This document shows positions 56,468 through 64,000 of a DNA stretch of 64,000 nt, piece after piece. The DNA is from Sphingosinicella microcystinivorans (GTDB lineage: Bacteria; Pseudomonadota; Alphaproteobacteria; Sphingomonadales; Sphingomonadaceae). A program made the position numbers and the translations under genes. The first letter of the stretch is position 1; every line of letters begins with the position of its first letter. Under the pieces are notes generated by a model. It saw nothing but the letters and a program-made list of their open reading frames with translations, searched no databases and had not been told where the DNA came from. The DNA lies in assembly GCF_003634215.1 (NCBI RefSeq), contig NZ_RBWX01000007.1, positions 1,536,945 to 1,600,944 on the forward strand, read 5' to 3'.

Positions 56468-58567
56468 GTGCGCCAATGGGGAGTGATCGCAGCCTGCCTG
56501 CTGGCGGCCGCATGTGGCAGTGCGGACCAAACACCACAGCTGGTAGACGATGCGCGGCTATCCGCATCCGCGGGTGAACCGGGAAGCTGGCTGACACACG
56601 GCGGCACCTACGAGGAACAGCGATACAGCAAGCTCGACACCATCAACGATGGAAACGTCGACAAGCTCGGCCTGGCGTGGAGTTATACCTTCGATACCAA
56701 CCGGGGGCAGGAGGCGACGCCGATCGTGGCCGACGGCGTGCTCTACACGACCTCGGCCTGGTCCAAAGTCTACGCGTTCAACGCGAAAACCGGAGCGCTC
56801 CTGTGGGAGCATGACCCGAAGGTGCCCGGCGAAACGGGCTTCAAGGCCTGCTGCGACGTCGTGAACCGCGGCGTCGCACTGTATGACGGCAAGGTCTATT
56901 CAGGGACGCTCGACGGGCGATTGATCGCGCTCGACGCGAAAACCGGCAAGCTCGTGTGGAGCGAGGTCACGGTTGATCAGTCGAAGCCCTACACGATCAC
57001 CGGCGCGCCGCGCATCGTGAAGGGCAGGGTGCTGATCGGCAACGGCGGCGCCGAATACGGCGTTCGCGGCTATGTTTCCGCTTATGACGCCAAGACTGGC
57101 AAGCTCGCATGGCGCTTCTACACCGTGCCGCCTGGCCCCGGCGCGCCCGCGGACGGCGCGGTTTCGGACCCGATGATCGAGAAGATGCGCGCAACCTGGG
57201 CGGGCGACTGGTCGAAGTTCGGCGGCGGCGGGACGGTGTGGGACGCGATCGTTTATGACCGTGACTTCAACCAGATCCTGATCGGCGTGGGCAACGGCAG
57301 CCCCTGGAACCACAAGGTTCGCTCCGAAGGGAAGGGCGACAACCTGTTCGTCTCGTCGGTCGTCGCGCTCGATGCCGATACCGGCGCCTACAAGTGGCAT
57401 TATCAGGGGACGCCCGGCGAAACGTGGGATTTCACACAGACGCAGCCGATCATGCTTGCAGACCTCACGCTGGATGGCGCGCCGCGCAAGGTGATGATGC
57501 AGGCGCCGAAGAACGGTTATTTTTATGTGATCGACCGCAAGGACGGAAAACTCGTCTCGGCAAAGGGCTTTGTGCCGCAGACGTGGACGACCGGCGTCGA
57601 CATGGCGACCGGGCGTCCGATCGAGGCGGAAAACGCCCGATTTACGAAGGGTGCGTTCGTGGCGCTGCCGTCCGCGTTCGGCGCGCACAACTGGCACCCG
57701 ATGGCGTTCAGCCCCAAGACCGGGCTCGTTTATCTCCCCGCGCAGGAGGTGCCATTCGCCTATATCGCCGACGCGAGTTTCAAAGGGCGGGAAGGCGGAT
57801 GGAATGTCGCGATCGACTTCCTCGCGAACGTTGCGCCGGACGATACGACCCAGTTCCGTGCGCTGCGCGCGCTGCTGAAGGGACAGCTTATCGCCTGGGA
57901 TCCCGTGAAGCAGAAGGAGGTCTGGCGCGTTCAGTACGATGGGCCGTGGAACGGCGGCGTGCTCGCGACGTCTGGAAATCTCGTGTTTCAGGGCAATGCC
58001 CACGGCGAATTCGCGGCTTTCACCGCAGACAGCGGCAAGAAGCTCTGGGGCTTTGATGCGGGCACCGGCGTGATTGCCGCGCCGATCAGCTACGCGGTGG
58101 ACGGCGAGCAATATGTGGCGGTGATGGCGGGCTACGGCGGCGTCTATCCGCTGTCGTCCTCGTTCGTCGATAACCCGCGTCCGATGCCGAACGGTCGCCT
58201 GCTCGTCTTCAAGCTCGGCGGGCGAACCCCCTACACGATCGAGCGCATCGAGAACGCGCCCGCAACGGTGGTTGAAGCGGCATGGAGCGCCGAAACCGTT
58301 ACGCACGGCGCCGCGCTCTACGAAAGCACGTGCGGCGTCTGCCACGGCACGGCGGGCATTTCTTCGGGCGTGCTGCCCGATCTGCGGCGTTCGGGCGTGC
58401 TTGCCGACAAGGACAACTGGAACGCGGTTGTCATCGGCGGCGCGCTGAAGGATCGCGGCATGGTGAGCTTTGCCCCGTGGATGTCGGCCGACGATGCTGA
58501 GGCGATCCGGGCCTATGTCGCAGGCAAGGCGAGGCTGCTGGCAACGGCGGAAGCGCGCGGGAACTAG
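56468..58567 (+). CDS. PQQ-dependent quinohemoprotein dehydrogenase (alcohol dehydrogenase family)
   Basis: A 699-residue exported protein. The N-terminal signal resembles a lipoprotein signal (VIAACLLAAACGS), followed by an eight-bladed PQQ propeller. The vicinal disulfide is in GFKACCDVVN. The catalytic Asp lies in PGETWDFTQTQP; the residue two after it is Thr, so the Asp that marks lanthanide-dependent XoxF-type enzymes is missing and calcium is expected. A C-terminal cytochrome c domain has CGVCHG at 58331-58348. The start is GTG 56468. The proximity to glp genes suggests a polyol or alcohol substrate; no pqq genes are in the window. Confidence 0.9.
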   Translation: MRQWGVIAACLLAAACGSADQTPQLVDDARLSASAGEPGSWLTHGGTYEEQRYSKLDTINDGNVDKLGLAWSYTFDTNRGQEATPIVADGVLYTTSAWSKVYAFNAKTGALLWEHDPKVPGETGFKACCDVVNRGVALYDGKVYSGTLDGRLIALDAKTGKLVWSEVTVDQSKPYTITGAPRIVKGRVLIGNGGAEYGVRGYVSAYDAKTGKLAWRFYTVPPGPGAPADGAVSDPMIEKMRATWAGDWSKFGGGGTVWDAIVYDRDFNQILIGVGNGSPWNHKVRSEGKGDNLFVSSVVALDADTGAYKWHYQGTPGETWDFTQTQPIMLADLTLDGAPRKVMMQAPKNGYFYVIDRKDGKLVSAKGFVPQTWTTGVDMATGRPIEAENARFTKGAFVALPSAFGAHNWHPMAFSPKTGLVYLPAQEVPFAYIADASFKGREGGWNVAIDFLANVAPDDTTQFRALRALLKGQLIAWDPVKQKEVWRVQYDGPWNGGVLATSGNLVFQGNAHGEFAAFTADSGKKLWGFDAGTGVIAAPISYAVDGEQYVAVMAGYGGVYPLSSSFVDNPRPMPNGRLLVFKLGGRTPYTIERIENAPATVVEAAWSAETVTHGAALYESTCGVCHGTAGISSGVLPDLRRSGVLADKDNWNAVVIGGALKDRGMVSFAPWMSADDAEAIRAYVAGKARLLATAEARGN

Positions 58568-59055
58568 CGCAGATCGCGCCACATCACGCAGCGCCGCGCC
58601 GGATTCCGTTGGGGGGCCAGCCTGCGCGCAAGTACGGGCGGGGTTTGATCGGCAGCGAGCACCCGGAAGCCCATCTGAACGTAATAAGGCGCGTTCCATG
58701 GAATCGTGCGATCCGTCGTCAGACTCGCGGCCCTGAACCTGCGGGCTGCCGCCTCTGTCAGCGCGGCTTGCATGAGCGAGCGCCCGATGCCGCGGCGCTG
58801 GTGCGACGCGGAGACCGAAATCTCATCGATATAGAAGCTGTTTCCCAGCCGTTCGGCGCGAAGGAAGCCGACCGGCATCCCGCCGTCCTCCGCAATCCAC
58901 AGCTTGTTCTGCGAAAGCGCAGGGTGGAAGTGTTCGGGCGCCGATGTCTGGCCGACGGCCCACGCCATGTGCGTGCCCACGAACAGCGTGGCGGCGGACA
59001 GTTCGACCACCCCCAAAGCGGGAAGATCGGCTTCGGTTCCGTAGCGGACGATCAA
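58564..59055 (-). CDS. GNAT family N-acetyltransferase
   Basis: A 163-residue GNAT. The acetyl-CoA loop is HQRRGIGRSLMQAAL. ADLPALGVVELSAATLF and NAPYYVQMGFRVLA are typical N- and C-terminal segments. The start is TTG 59055, overlapping the stop of the VWA gene (TTGA); the open frame extends further upstream without a good start. The stop CTAG is shared with the convergent quinohemoprotein gene. The substrate is unknown. Confidence 0.85.
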   Translation of the reverse strand: MIVRYGTEADLPALGVVELSAATLFVGTHMAWAVGQTSAPEHFHPALSQNKLWIAEDGGMPVGFLRAERLGNSFYIDEISVSASHQRRGIGRSLMQAALTEAAARRFRAASLTTDRTIPWNAPYYVQMGFRVLAADQTPPVLARRLAPQRNPARRCVMWRDLR

Positions 59056-60233
59056 TGTGTTCTGGTCAACGCGCGCATGGCGTCGTCGAGCCCGTCCAGC
59101 GTGAGGGGGAACATGCGGCCTTCCATCAGGGATTTCACCATCTGGATCGACTGGCCGTACTGCCAATTCTTCTCCGGGATCGGGTTCAGCCAGACCGCGC
59201 TGTGATAGACGTCCGTCATCCGGCGCAGCCAGACTTCGCCGGCTTCCTCGTTCCAGTGTTCAACCGAGCCGCCAGGATAATTGATCTCGTAGGGGCTCAT
59301 CGAAGCGTCGCCGACGAAGATCAGCTTGTAGTCCGCCGGGAACTTGTGGAGCACGTCCAATGTCGGCGTCCGCTCTGTGAAGCGGCGGCGGTTGTCCTTC
59401 CACACGCCTTCGTAGACGAAATTGTGGAAGTAGAAGAATTCGAGGTGTTTGAACTCGCTGCTCGCGGCGGAGAACAGCTCCTCGCAAAGCTTGATATGCG
59501 GGTCCATCGATCCGCCGACATCGAGAAACAGCAGCACCTTTACCGCATTGTGCCGTTCCGGGCGCATCACGATGTCGAGGTACGCCTTGCGCGCCGTGCC
59601 CTTGATCGTCGCGTCGAGGTCCAGCTCATCGGCCGCACCGGTGCGCGCGAAGCGGCGCAGGCGACGCAGCGCCACCTTGATGTTGCGCGTGCCCAGCTCG
59701 ACCGCGTTGTCGAGGTTTTTGAACTCGCGCTTGTCCCAAACCTTGATGGCGCGTCCCTGGCGGCCTTCCTTCTGGCCGATGCGCACGCCTTCTGGGTTGT
59801 AGCCATAGGCGCCGAAGGGGGATTTTCCGGCGGTGCCGATCCACTTGTTGCCGCCTTCGTGGCGCTCCTTCTGCTCTTCGAGCCGCTTTTTCAGCGTCTC
59901 CATGATCTCTCCCCACGAGCCGAGCTTCTCGATCTCGGCCTTCTCCTCCTCGGTGAGGTAGAGCTCGGCGAGCTTCTTCAGCCATTCTTCGGGGATTTCG
60001 GCGGTTTCCGCTTCGAAGCTGGTTTCAAGGCCATGGAAGACCTTGCCGAACACCTGATCGAAACGATCGAGCAGGGCCTCGTCCTTCACGTAGGCGGCAC
60101 GCGAGAGGTAGTAGAAACTTTCGAGGTTCCGATCGATCACGCCAGCCTTCAGCGCCTCCAGAAGGATCAGATGCTCCTTGAGGCTCGCCGGAATCTTGGC
60201 GGCGCGAAGGGCGTCGAGGAAGTCCAGAAACAT
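59052..60233 (-). CDS. VWA domain protein, CoxE-like
   Basis: A ~393-residue cytosolic protein. The N-terminal helical part (FLDFLDALRAAKIPASLKEH) and the C-terminal von Willebrand A domain have the metal site in LLFLDVGGSMDPH, i.e. DxGGS instead of DxSxS, as in CoxE-like proteins. VGDASMSPYE is the second metal loop. Members pair with MoxR ATPases as a maturation chaperone; a MoxR gene lies 1.7 kb upstream on the same strand. ATG 60233 is the family-like start; a frame open to 60323 adds 30 atypical residues. Confidence 0.88.
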   Translation of the reverse strand: MFLDFLDALRAAKIPASLKEHLILLEALKAGVIDRNLESFYYLSRAAYVKDEALLDRFDQVFGKVFHGLETSFEAETAEIPEEWLKKLAELYLTEEEKAEIEKLGSWGEIMETLKKRLEEQKERHEGGNKWIGTAGKSPFGAYGYNPEGVRIGQKEGRQGRAIKVWDKREFKNLDNAVELGTRNIKVALRRLRRFARTGAADELDLDATIKGTARKAYLDIVMRPERHNAVKVLLFLDVGGSMDPHIKLCEELFSAASSEFKHLEFFYFHNFVYEGVWKDNRRRFTERTPTLDVLHKFPADYKLIFVGDASMSPYEINYPGGSVEHWNEEAGEVWLRRMTDVYHSAVWLNPIPEKNWQYGQSIQMVKSLMEGRMFPLTLDGLDDAMRALTRTH

Positions 60234-60349
60234 GCGCTGCGGGGCCTTTCGGTGGTCCAGTCGACGGAAGGCATAGAGCAATCCGCGCGCCGACGCATTA
60301 CCCGGTTCCGCTAGGGCTGTCACATTCGCGATGCCGCAGGCTTGCGCCT

Positions 60350-60386
60350 AAAAAAGAAGGGCGGCGAGACCATCGTCCCGCCGCCC
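60350..60386 (-). terminator. intrinsic terminator after the PEP-CTERM gene
   Basis: On the minus strand GGGCGGCGGGAC, loop GATG, GTCTCGCCGCCC (60359-60386; one mismatch) is followed by TTCTTTTTT (60350-60358). It separates the PEP-CTERM gene from the VWA gene. Confidence 0.85.
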
Positions 60387-60405
60387 TTGCCAGGGTCGCG
60401 TCCGT

Positions 60406-61107
60406 TCAGCGCCGACGGCGGGCGATGCCGAAGCCCGCAAGGCCGAGACCGAGGAGCGCAAGGCTCGCAGGCTCGGGGACGTCGAGCGGGGGTTCGGGAT
60501 CAGGGTCGGGGTCTGAAAGAACAGCGGTGAAGCCGATGTTGTTGAAATCAACCTGGCCGTTCGAGCCGGTGAGCCACGCGTTGACGTAGCGGACGTTCGT
60601 GGGGAAATCGAGCATGTAGTCCTCAGGCGTGATCGGTGTGCCGTCACTGCCGTCGGTGTTGCCGAGACGCGGCTCCTCGGTGAGGGAGCCGACGAGTGCC
60701 CATGCGTCGTCGTAGAACGTGAACACGATCTGATCCACGTCGTAGTTTTCGCTGTGATAATTCCAGAAGTGCATGGTCGAGAGGTCGTATTCCGCGCCGA
60801 AATCGAACACGAGCTCAAGATGTCCGCCGCTTACCCACACATGGGTCGAGGGCGACCGGTGAAACTCCGGCGAGGTCGCCGTCGGGGCATCGATGACGTT
60901 CGCGAGCGAGGCGGCGATGTTCAGATTCTGGAACGGGCCATTCGTCGGGTTCGCAAGAACAGCCGCGTCATGGCTGTCGCCCAGTGAAACCGTGATGCCC
61001 GAGGCGGCATTCAGGTAAACCGGCGCGGCCATCGCTGCCATCGGGAGCGTCGTCAGCGCGGTGAAGACCGTCGCCCGCATCACATGCTCGATCCAAAACG
61101 ACTTCAC
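60406..61107 (-). CDS. PEP-CTERM sorting domain-containing secreted protein
   Basis: A 233-residue exported protein with a signal peptide (ATVFTALTTLPMAAMAAPVY), a ~175-residue beta-rich domain and a short DPDPDPEPP spacer. The C-terminal sorting signal is VPEPASLALLGLGLAGFG followed by four or more Arg, which an exosortase would recognise and process. The middle domain (LELVFDFGAEYDLSTMHFWNY, RYVNAWLTGSN) resembles discoidin-like carbohydrate-binding folds. The start is GTG 61107 with GAGGAGG upstream. A sigma-54 promoter precedes it and a terminator follows, so it is monocistronic. Confidence 0.88.
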   Translation of the reverse strand: MKSFWIEHVMRATVFTALTTLPMAAMAAPVYLNAASGITVSLGDSHDAAVLANPTNGPFQNLNIAASLANVIDAPTATSPEFHRSPSTHVWVSGGHLELVFDFGAEYDLSTMHFWNYHSENYDVDQIVFTFYDDAWALVGSLTEEPRLGNTDGSDGTPITPEDYMLDFPTNVRYVNAWLTGSNGQVDFNNIGFTAVLSDPDPDPEPPLDVPEPASLALLGLGLAGFGIARRRR

Positions 61108-61154
61108 TTGGCCCTCCTCATCACAATTGCCTGTCGGCAGCGTCGGGAAGAGCG

Positions 61155-61171
61155 ATGCAAGCGATATGCCA
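61155..61171 (-). promoter_or_regulatory. sigma-54 (-24/-12) promoter of the PEP-CTERM gene
   Basis: The minus strand reads TGGCATATCGCTTGCAT, against the RpoN consensus TGGCAC-N5-TTGCA. The GG and GC dinucleotides (61169-61170 and 61157-61158) are separated by exactly 10 bases. The expected start of transcription is near 61146, leaving about 40 bases to the GTG. An AT-rich tract lies upstream, where an enhancer-binding activator could act. Confidence 0.75.
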
Positions 61172-61261
61172 TATTTTCAAAACGAAAGGATTTGAGCGAT
61201 TCGACAGTAATCAGGTCAACGGCTTGATTTTCATTTTGCAAATTTTACCGACACGGCAGAA

Positions 61262-61924
61262 TCAGCGCGCGCGCATGATCACGTGAAGACCCATGGCGAG
61301 CCAGCCCAGACCGATCGCCCCAGCCACGAGGCCGCCGAACTGGAGGGGCTGAAGCAGTGCGGGGAGGATCATGAACGGCGCAGGAAGACACAACGCGCCG
61401 AGCACCCGGCGCCCCGACCGCATGAGCGCGAGCGCGCCGCCGCCCGACGCAAGCGCAAGCAGCCCGAACTTGATCCACACCGGCCAGGCGAGGAGGGCAA
61501 GGGCATCGCCGGGGGCGGAGAGGTTCGCGGTGATGTGGAGAAGCAGAAGATTTTCCACCGCATCGCTTGCCGCCGCGACGAGGCCGAACACGCCGAAAAC
61601 CAGCCAGAGGCGGCGTTTCCGATGCTGCGTGATGCCGGCGAAGACGCTGAAGACGAAGAGGCCGTAGATCGGCATGAACAGGAAATCGATCCGGTTGCCG
61701 CGGTCTATCGCAGCGATCCGCGCCGGGTCTGTCGGGACGCCGAAGATGTGATCGAGATGCGCCGGTGTCCGCGCGAACTCGAAGGCAAGGACCGGGCTTT
61801 GCACGCGCGCCTCTGGAAGCGGCGCGGCGAGCGTCTTCGGGAACACCATCTGCATGATGGCGAACATCAGGATGACAAGGCCGAACAGAACCACGGTTGT
61901 GCGTCTGTCGGCCAGCCAGTTCAT
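61262..61924 (-). CDS. hypothetical multi-pass membrane protein
   Basis: A 220-residue protein with about six hydrophobic helices, including TVVLFGLVILMFAIMQMVF, FLFMPIYGLFVFSVFAGIT and LWLVFGVFGLVAAASDAVEN. A periplasmic loop lies after the first helix. No catalytic motif is seen and I do not recognise a family. It starts 10 bases after the MoxR gene stop, on the same strand, so it may be cotranscribed with it. Confidence 0.7.
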   Translation of the reverse strand: MNWLADRRTTVVLFGLVILMFAIMQMVFPKTLAAPLPEARVQSPVLAFEFARTPAHLDHIFGVPTDPARIAAIDRGNRIDFLFMPIYGLFVFSVFAGITQHRKRRLWLVFGVFGLVAAASDAVENLLLLHITANLSAPGDALALLAWPVWIKFGLLALASGGGALALMRSGRRVLGALCLPAPFMILPALLQPLQFGGLVAGAIGLGWLAMGLHVIMRAR

Positions 61925-61934
61925 GGGAAGCGGC

Positions 61935-62786
61935 CTATCCCGGCTTGCCGTCGCGCCGCGATATGAATGCGAGGCGTTCGAACAGCATGACGTCCTGCTC
62001 GTTCTTGAGGAGCGCGCCGTGCAGCGGCGGGATCAGCTTCTTGGGATCGCGCGAGCGCAGGACATCGAGCGGCAGATCCTCGTGCATCAGCAGCTTCAGC
62101 CAATCGAGCAGTTCCGAGGTCGACGGCTTCTTCTTGAGGCCCGGCACGTCGCGGATATCGTAGAAAACCGAGAGCGCCTCGCGCACCAGTTCCTTCTGGA
62201 TGCCGGGGAAGTGCACGTCGACGATCGCCTGCATCGTCTCGCGATCGGGGAACTTGATGTAGTGGAAGAAACAGCGGCGCAGGAACGCGTCCGGCAGTTC
62301 CTTCTCGTTGTTGGAGGTGATGATGACAATGGGACGCTCGGCAGCCTTCACCGTCTCGCCGGTCTCGTAGACGTGGAACTCCATGCGGTCGAGTTCCTGC
62401 AGGAGGTCGTTCGGAAACTCGATGTCGGCCTTGTCGATCTCGTCGATCAGCAGCACGGGGAGAGCAGGGGACGTGAACGCCTCCCACAGCTTGCCGCGGC
62501 GGATATAGTTGCGGATGTCGTGGACGCGCTCGTCACCAAGCTGGCTGTCGCGAAGGCGGCTGACGGCGTCGTACTCGTAAAGACCCTGCTGCGCCTTGGT
62601 CGTGGACTTGACGTGCCATTCGATGAGCGGAGCGCCCATCGCCGCGGCGACTTCGGCCGCGAGGACGGTCTTGCCCGTTCCGGGCTCGCCCTTCACCAGC
62701 AGCGGACGCCGGAGCGTCGCCGCCGCATTCACGGCAACCTTGAGGTCGTCGGTCGCGACATAGCCGCTGGTGCCTTCAAAACGCAT
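61935..62786 (-). CDS. MoxR family AAA+ ATPase
   Basis: A 283-residue AAA+ protein with Walker A GEPGTGKT and Walker B LLIDEIDKADIEF. The sensor-1 region is IVIITSNNEKELPDAFLRRC (sensor Asn and arginine finger), and a C-terminal lid domain follows. It probably works with the CoxE-like VWA protein to mature a metalloenzyme or complex. The start is ATG 62786 (MRFEGTSGYVATDDL); the frame stays open further upstream. Confidence 0.92.
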   Translation of the reverse strand: MRFEGTSGYVATDDLKVAVNAAATLRRPLLVKGEPGTGKTVLAAEVAAAMGAPLIEWHVKSTTKAQQGLYEYDAVSRLRDSQLGDERVHDIRNYIRRGKLWEAFTSPALPVLLIDEIDKADIEFPNDLLQELDRMEFHVYETGETVKAAERPIVIITSNNEKELPDAFLRRCFFHYIKFPDRETMQAIVDVHFPGIQKELVREALSVFYDIRDVPGLKKKPSTSELLDWLKLLMHEDLPLDVLRSRDPKKLIPPLHGALLKNEQDVMLFERLAFISRRDGKPG

Positions 62787-62868
62787 GAACTTCTCCGCTA
62801 ATGCCCCTTCGCGTTTGGGCCTAAAGCGTGAAAGCGAAACGAGCAACCGCCCGTTTACGATAGGAGGT

Positions 62869-63585
62869 TCAGCCGAGGCGCTGGGCGTGACGGGCTTCGA
62901 GCAGGTCGAAAAGCTGGGCGTGGAGGCTGGCGAGCTGCAACGCGCCAAACTCGATGGCACGGCGCACGCGCACATCATCGGCATGGCAGGCGAGCGCTTC
63001 GAACGCGCCATCGACCGGCCAAGGGTCCGAAAGCCGCTCATGACGGTCGTAGCCGAGGTGCTGCGCCGCGCGGGGAAGGCGGCTGCGTATAGCCTGCCAA
63101 TCGAGCACAAGCGTTACCGCCGCGCCGAGCGCGCAGCCGATGCGGTTCGATTTTGCGAGCGTCAGCATGGCGTCGCGCTGATCGCGCACCACCTGCTCGG
63201 CGGTGCTGATGCCGTGGAGATCGAGCGCGCCGCCGGTCATCGCGGCAAGCCCGGCCATCCAGCGGCGGTCCTGATCGAACGCCACGCCCGCGCTGCGCAG
63301 CCACGAGGCTGCGGGTTCATCGGCATTGAGCCGCGCGATTTCGAGCACGCTCGGCAGCTGGCCGTGCAGAATGACAAGGAAGTGCGCGGCGTCCGCCACA
63401 GCTTGCAGTGGGCGAGTAACCGATCCTTCGGATAGCGCACGCAGATGGCGGCTGCTGCCTGCGCCGCTTTCGCGCAGCGCGCCGATCACCGCTGCAGCAA
63501 AGCTGCGCGAATCGGCAACGCCGCCCGCGGCCCGCAGGGTCCTTTGAAGCTGGTCCATAAAGTTTGGGACCACCGCTGGCGCCAT
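62869..63585 (-). CDS. hypothetical helical protein
   Basis: A ~238-residue soluble, Ala/Arg-rich helical protein without transmembrane segments or known motifs. Recognisable stretches are DQLQRTLRAAGGVADSRSF and VVRDQRDAMLTLAKSNRIG. The start is probably ATG 63585 (GGAG 12 bases upstream) or ATG 63558; the frame is open to 63834 but that part overlaps the next gene antisense. It lies upstream of the MoxR gene on the same strand, with 82 bases between. Confidence 0.65.
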   Translation of the reverse strand: MAPAVVPNFMDQLQRTLRAAGGVADSRSFAAAVIGALRESGAGSSRHLRALSEGSVTRPLQAVADAAHFLVILHGQLPSVLEIARLNADEPAASWLRSAGVAFDQDRRWMAGLAAMTGGALDLHGISTAEQVVRDQRDAMLTLAKSNRIGCALGAAVTLVLDWQAIRSRLPRAAQHLGYDRHERLSDPWPVDGAFEALACHADDVRVRRAIEFGALQLASLHAQLFDLLEARHAQRLG

Positions 63586-63664
63586 TTGCCGTCGTCTCCG
63601 CATCCGCTGCCCCGCGGTTTTTACCGCCGGTGCGAAGCCTAGAGCGCTCAACGTAAAGGGAGGC

Positions 63665-64000
63665 TTAATCCGCGCTGCCCTTTTTTGCAGCGCGCCGCCG
63701 CCATGCGAGGAACCCGAGACCCGCCGCGACGAGGCCAAGGCTTGCCGGCTCGGGAATGTCGGTGCCGTTGTCCGGGAATTCGAAGTTGCCGCCGTAGTTG
63801 GGAAGGTGAAGTTCACCGCGCAGATTGACGGCATTCGCCACGACGCTGCCGTTGATCGGGGTGAAGTTCTTCACGGTCGCAAGCGGCGCTACGACCGAAC
63901 CCCAAGTCTGGTCGAGGAAACTGACCTCGGTCGCTTCGAAGAAGTTCCAGATGATATTGTCGGCAAGCGCGTTGCCTGCGGCTTCCCAGCCTTTGAAGTT
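63665..64000 (-). CDS. choice-of-anchor A family PEP-CTERM protein, 3' part (5' end outside window)
   Basis: The last 111 residues of an exported protein whose start lies beyond the window. IIWNFFEATEVSFLDQTWGS and INGSVVANAVNLRGELHLP are the C-terminal part of the choice-of-anchor A beta-helix-like domain. The sorting signal IPEPASLGLVAAGLGFLAW is followed by RRR and a short basic tail. It is the second PEP-CTERM protein within 3 kb. An internal GTG at 63874 is not the real start. Confidence 0.85.
   Translation of the reverse strand, partial: NFKGWEAAGNALADNIIWNFFEATEVSFLDQTWGSVVAPLATVKNFTPINGSVVANAVNLRGELHLPNYGGNFEFPDNGTDIPEPASLGLVAAGLGFLAWRRRAAKKGSAD

Overview
The window is about 64 kb of dense, GC-rich chromosome from an alphaproteobacterium, most likely of the order Sphingomonadales. 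The evidence is gene order and family type: coaX-rnj-DUF1467, gltA-gltX-comEC-lexA-moeA-moaC-trpC, proS-lolC-lolD-dnaE, a short ProRS, a GTTC-N7-GTTC type SOS box in front of lexA, a deoxyhypusine-synthase-like homospermidine synthase next to ornithine decarboxylase, and PEP-CTERM surface proteins. Almost everything is housekeeping or conserved accessory chromosome. I saw no insertion sequence, prophage, CRISPR array, rRNA or tRNA.

Layout. 0-2.5 kb: CoA synthesis (coaX, cut by the window edge) and RNase J. 2.5-5.4 kb: a large two-TM coiled-coil membrane protein and a stand-alone Hpt protein. 5.3-10.9 kb: an inositol-phosphate cluster with two CDP-alcohol phosphatidyltransferase-type proteins (one fused to a degenerate nucleotidyltransferase domain), myo-inositol-1-phosphate synthase, a CTP:inositol-1-phosphate cytidylyltransferase-like protein and a Wzi-like outer-membrane barrel. 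11-14.4 kb: a DUF2336 protein, a cytosolic PAS histidine kinase and a DUF4239 membrane protein. 14.5-29 kb: gltA, gltX, comEC, a CsoR/RcnR-type metal sensor with a CDF exporter, then lexA, moeA, moaC, trpC, trpD, trpG, trpE and ppiD on the minus strand. 29-33 kb: tpiA, an outer-membrane phospholipase A, secG, pyrG. 33-35 kb: a divergent SDR/AraC pair. 35-43 kb: proS, lolC, lolD, a GNAT, dnaE. 43-49.5 kb: a small secreted protein, a crotonase-fold protein, an N-formylglutamate amidohydrolase-like protein, ilvD, the NAD(P)HX repair enzyme and an Fe-S RNA methyltransferase. 49.5-53 kb: polyamine synthesis and a threonine dehydratase. 53-58.6 kb: divergent glpD/glpK and a PQQ quinohemoprotein dehydrogenase. 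58.6-64 kb: a GNAT, a CoxE-like VWA protein and a MoxR ATPase, interleaved with two PEP-CTERM proteins.

The most interesting part is the inositol cluster. Its enzyme set can make inositol 1-phosphate, activate it as a CDP derivative and transfer it by CDP-alcohol chemistry, and its last gene encodes a surface barrel. It could therefore make an inositol lipid or an inositol-phosphodiester surface decoration. The second point is a well-formed sigma-54 (-24/-12) promoter in front of a PEP-CTERM gene at 61.15 kb.

The genome is strongly compacted. Many co-directional genes overlap by ATGA or TTGA, and three convergent pairs share a 4-base palindromic stop (TTAA, TTAG/CTAA, CTAG). All functions are read from motifs and context only; no database search was possible.
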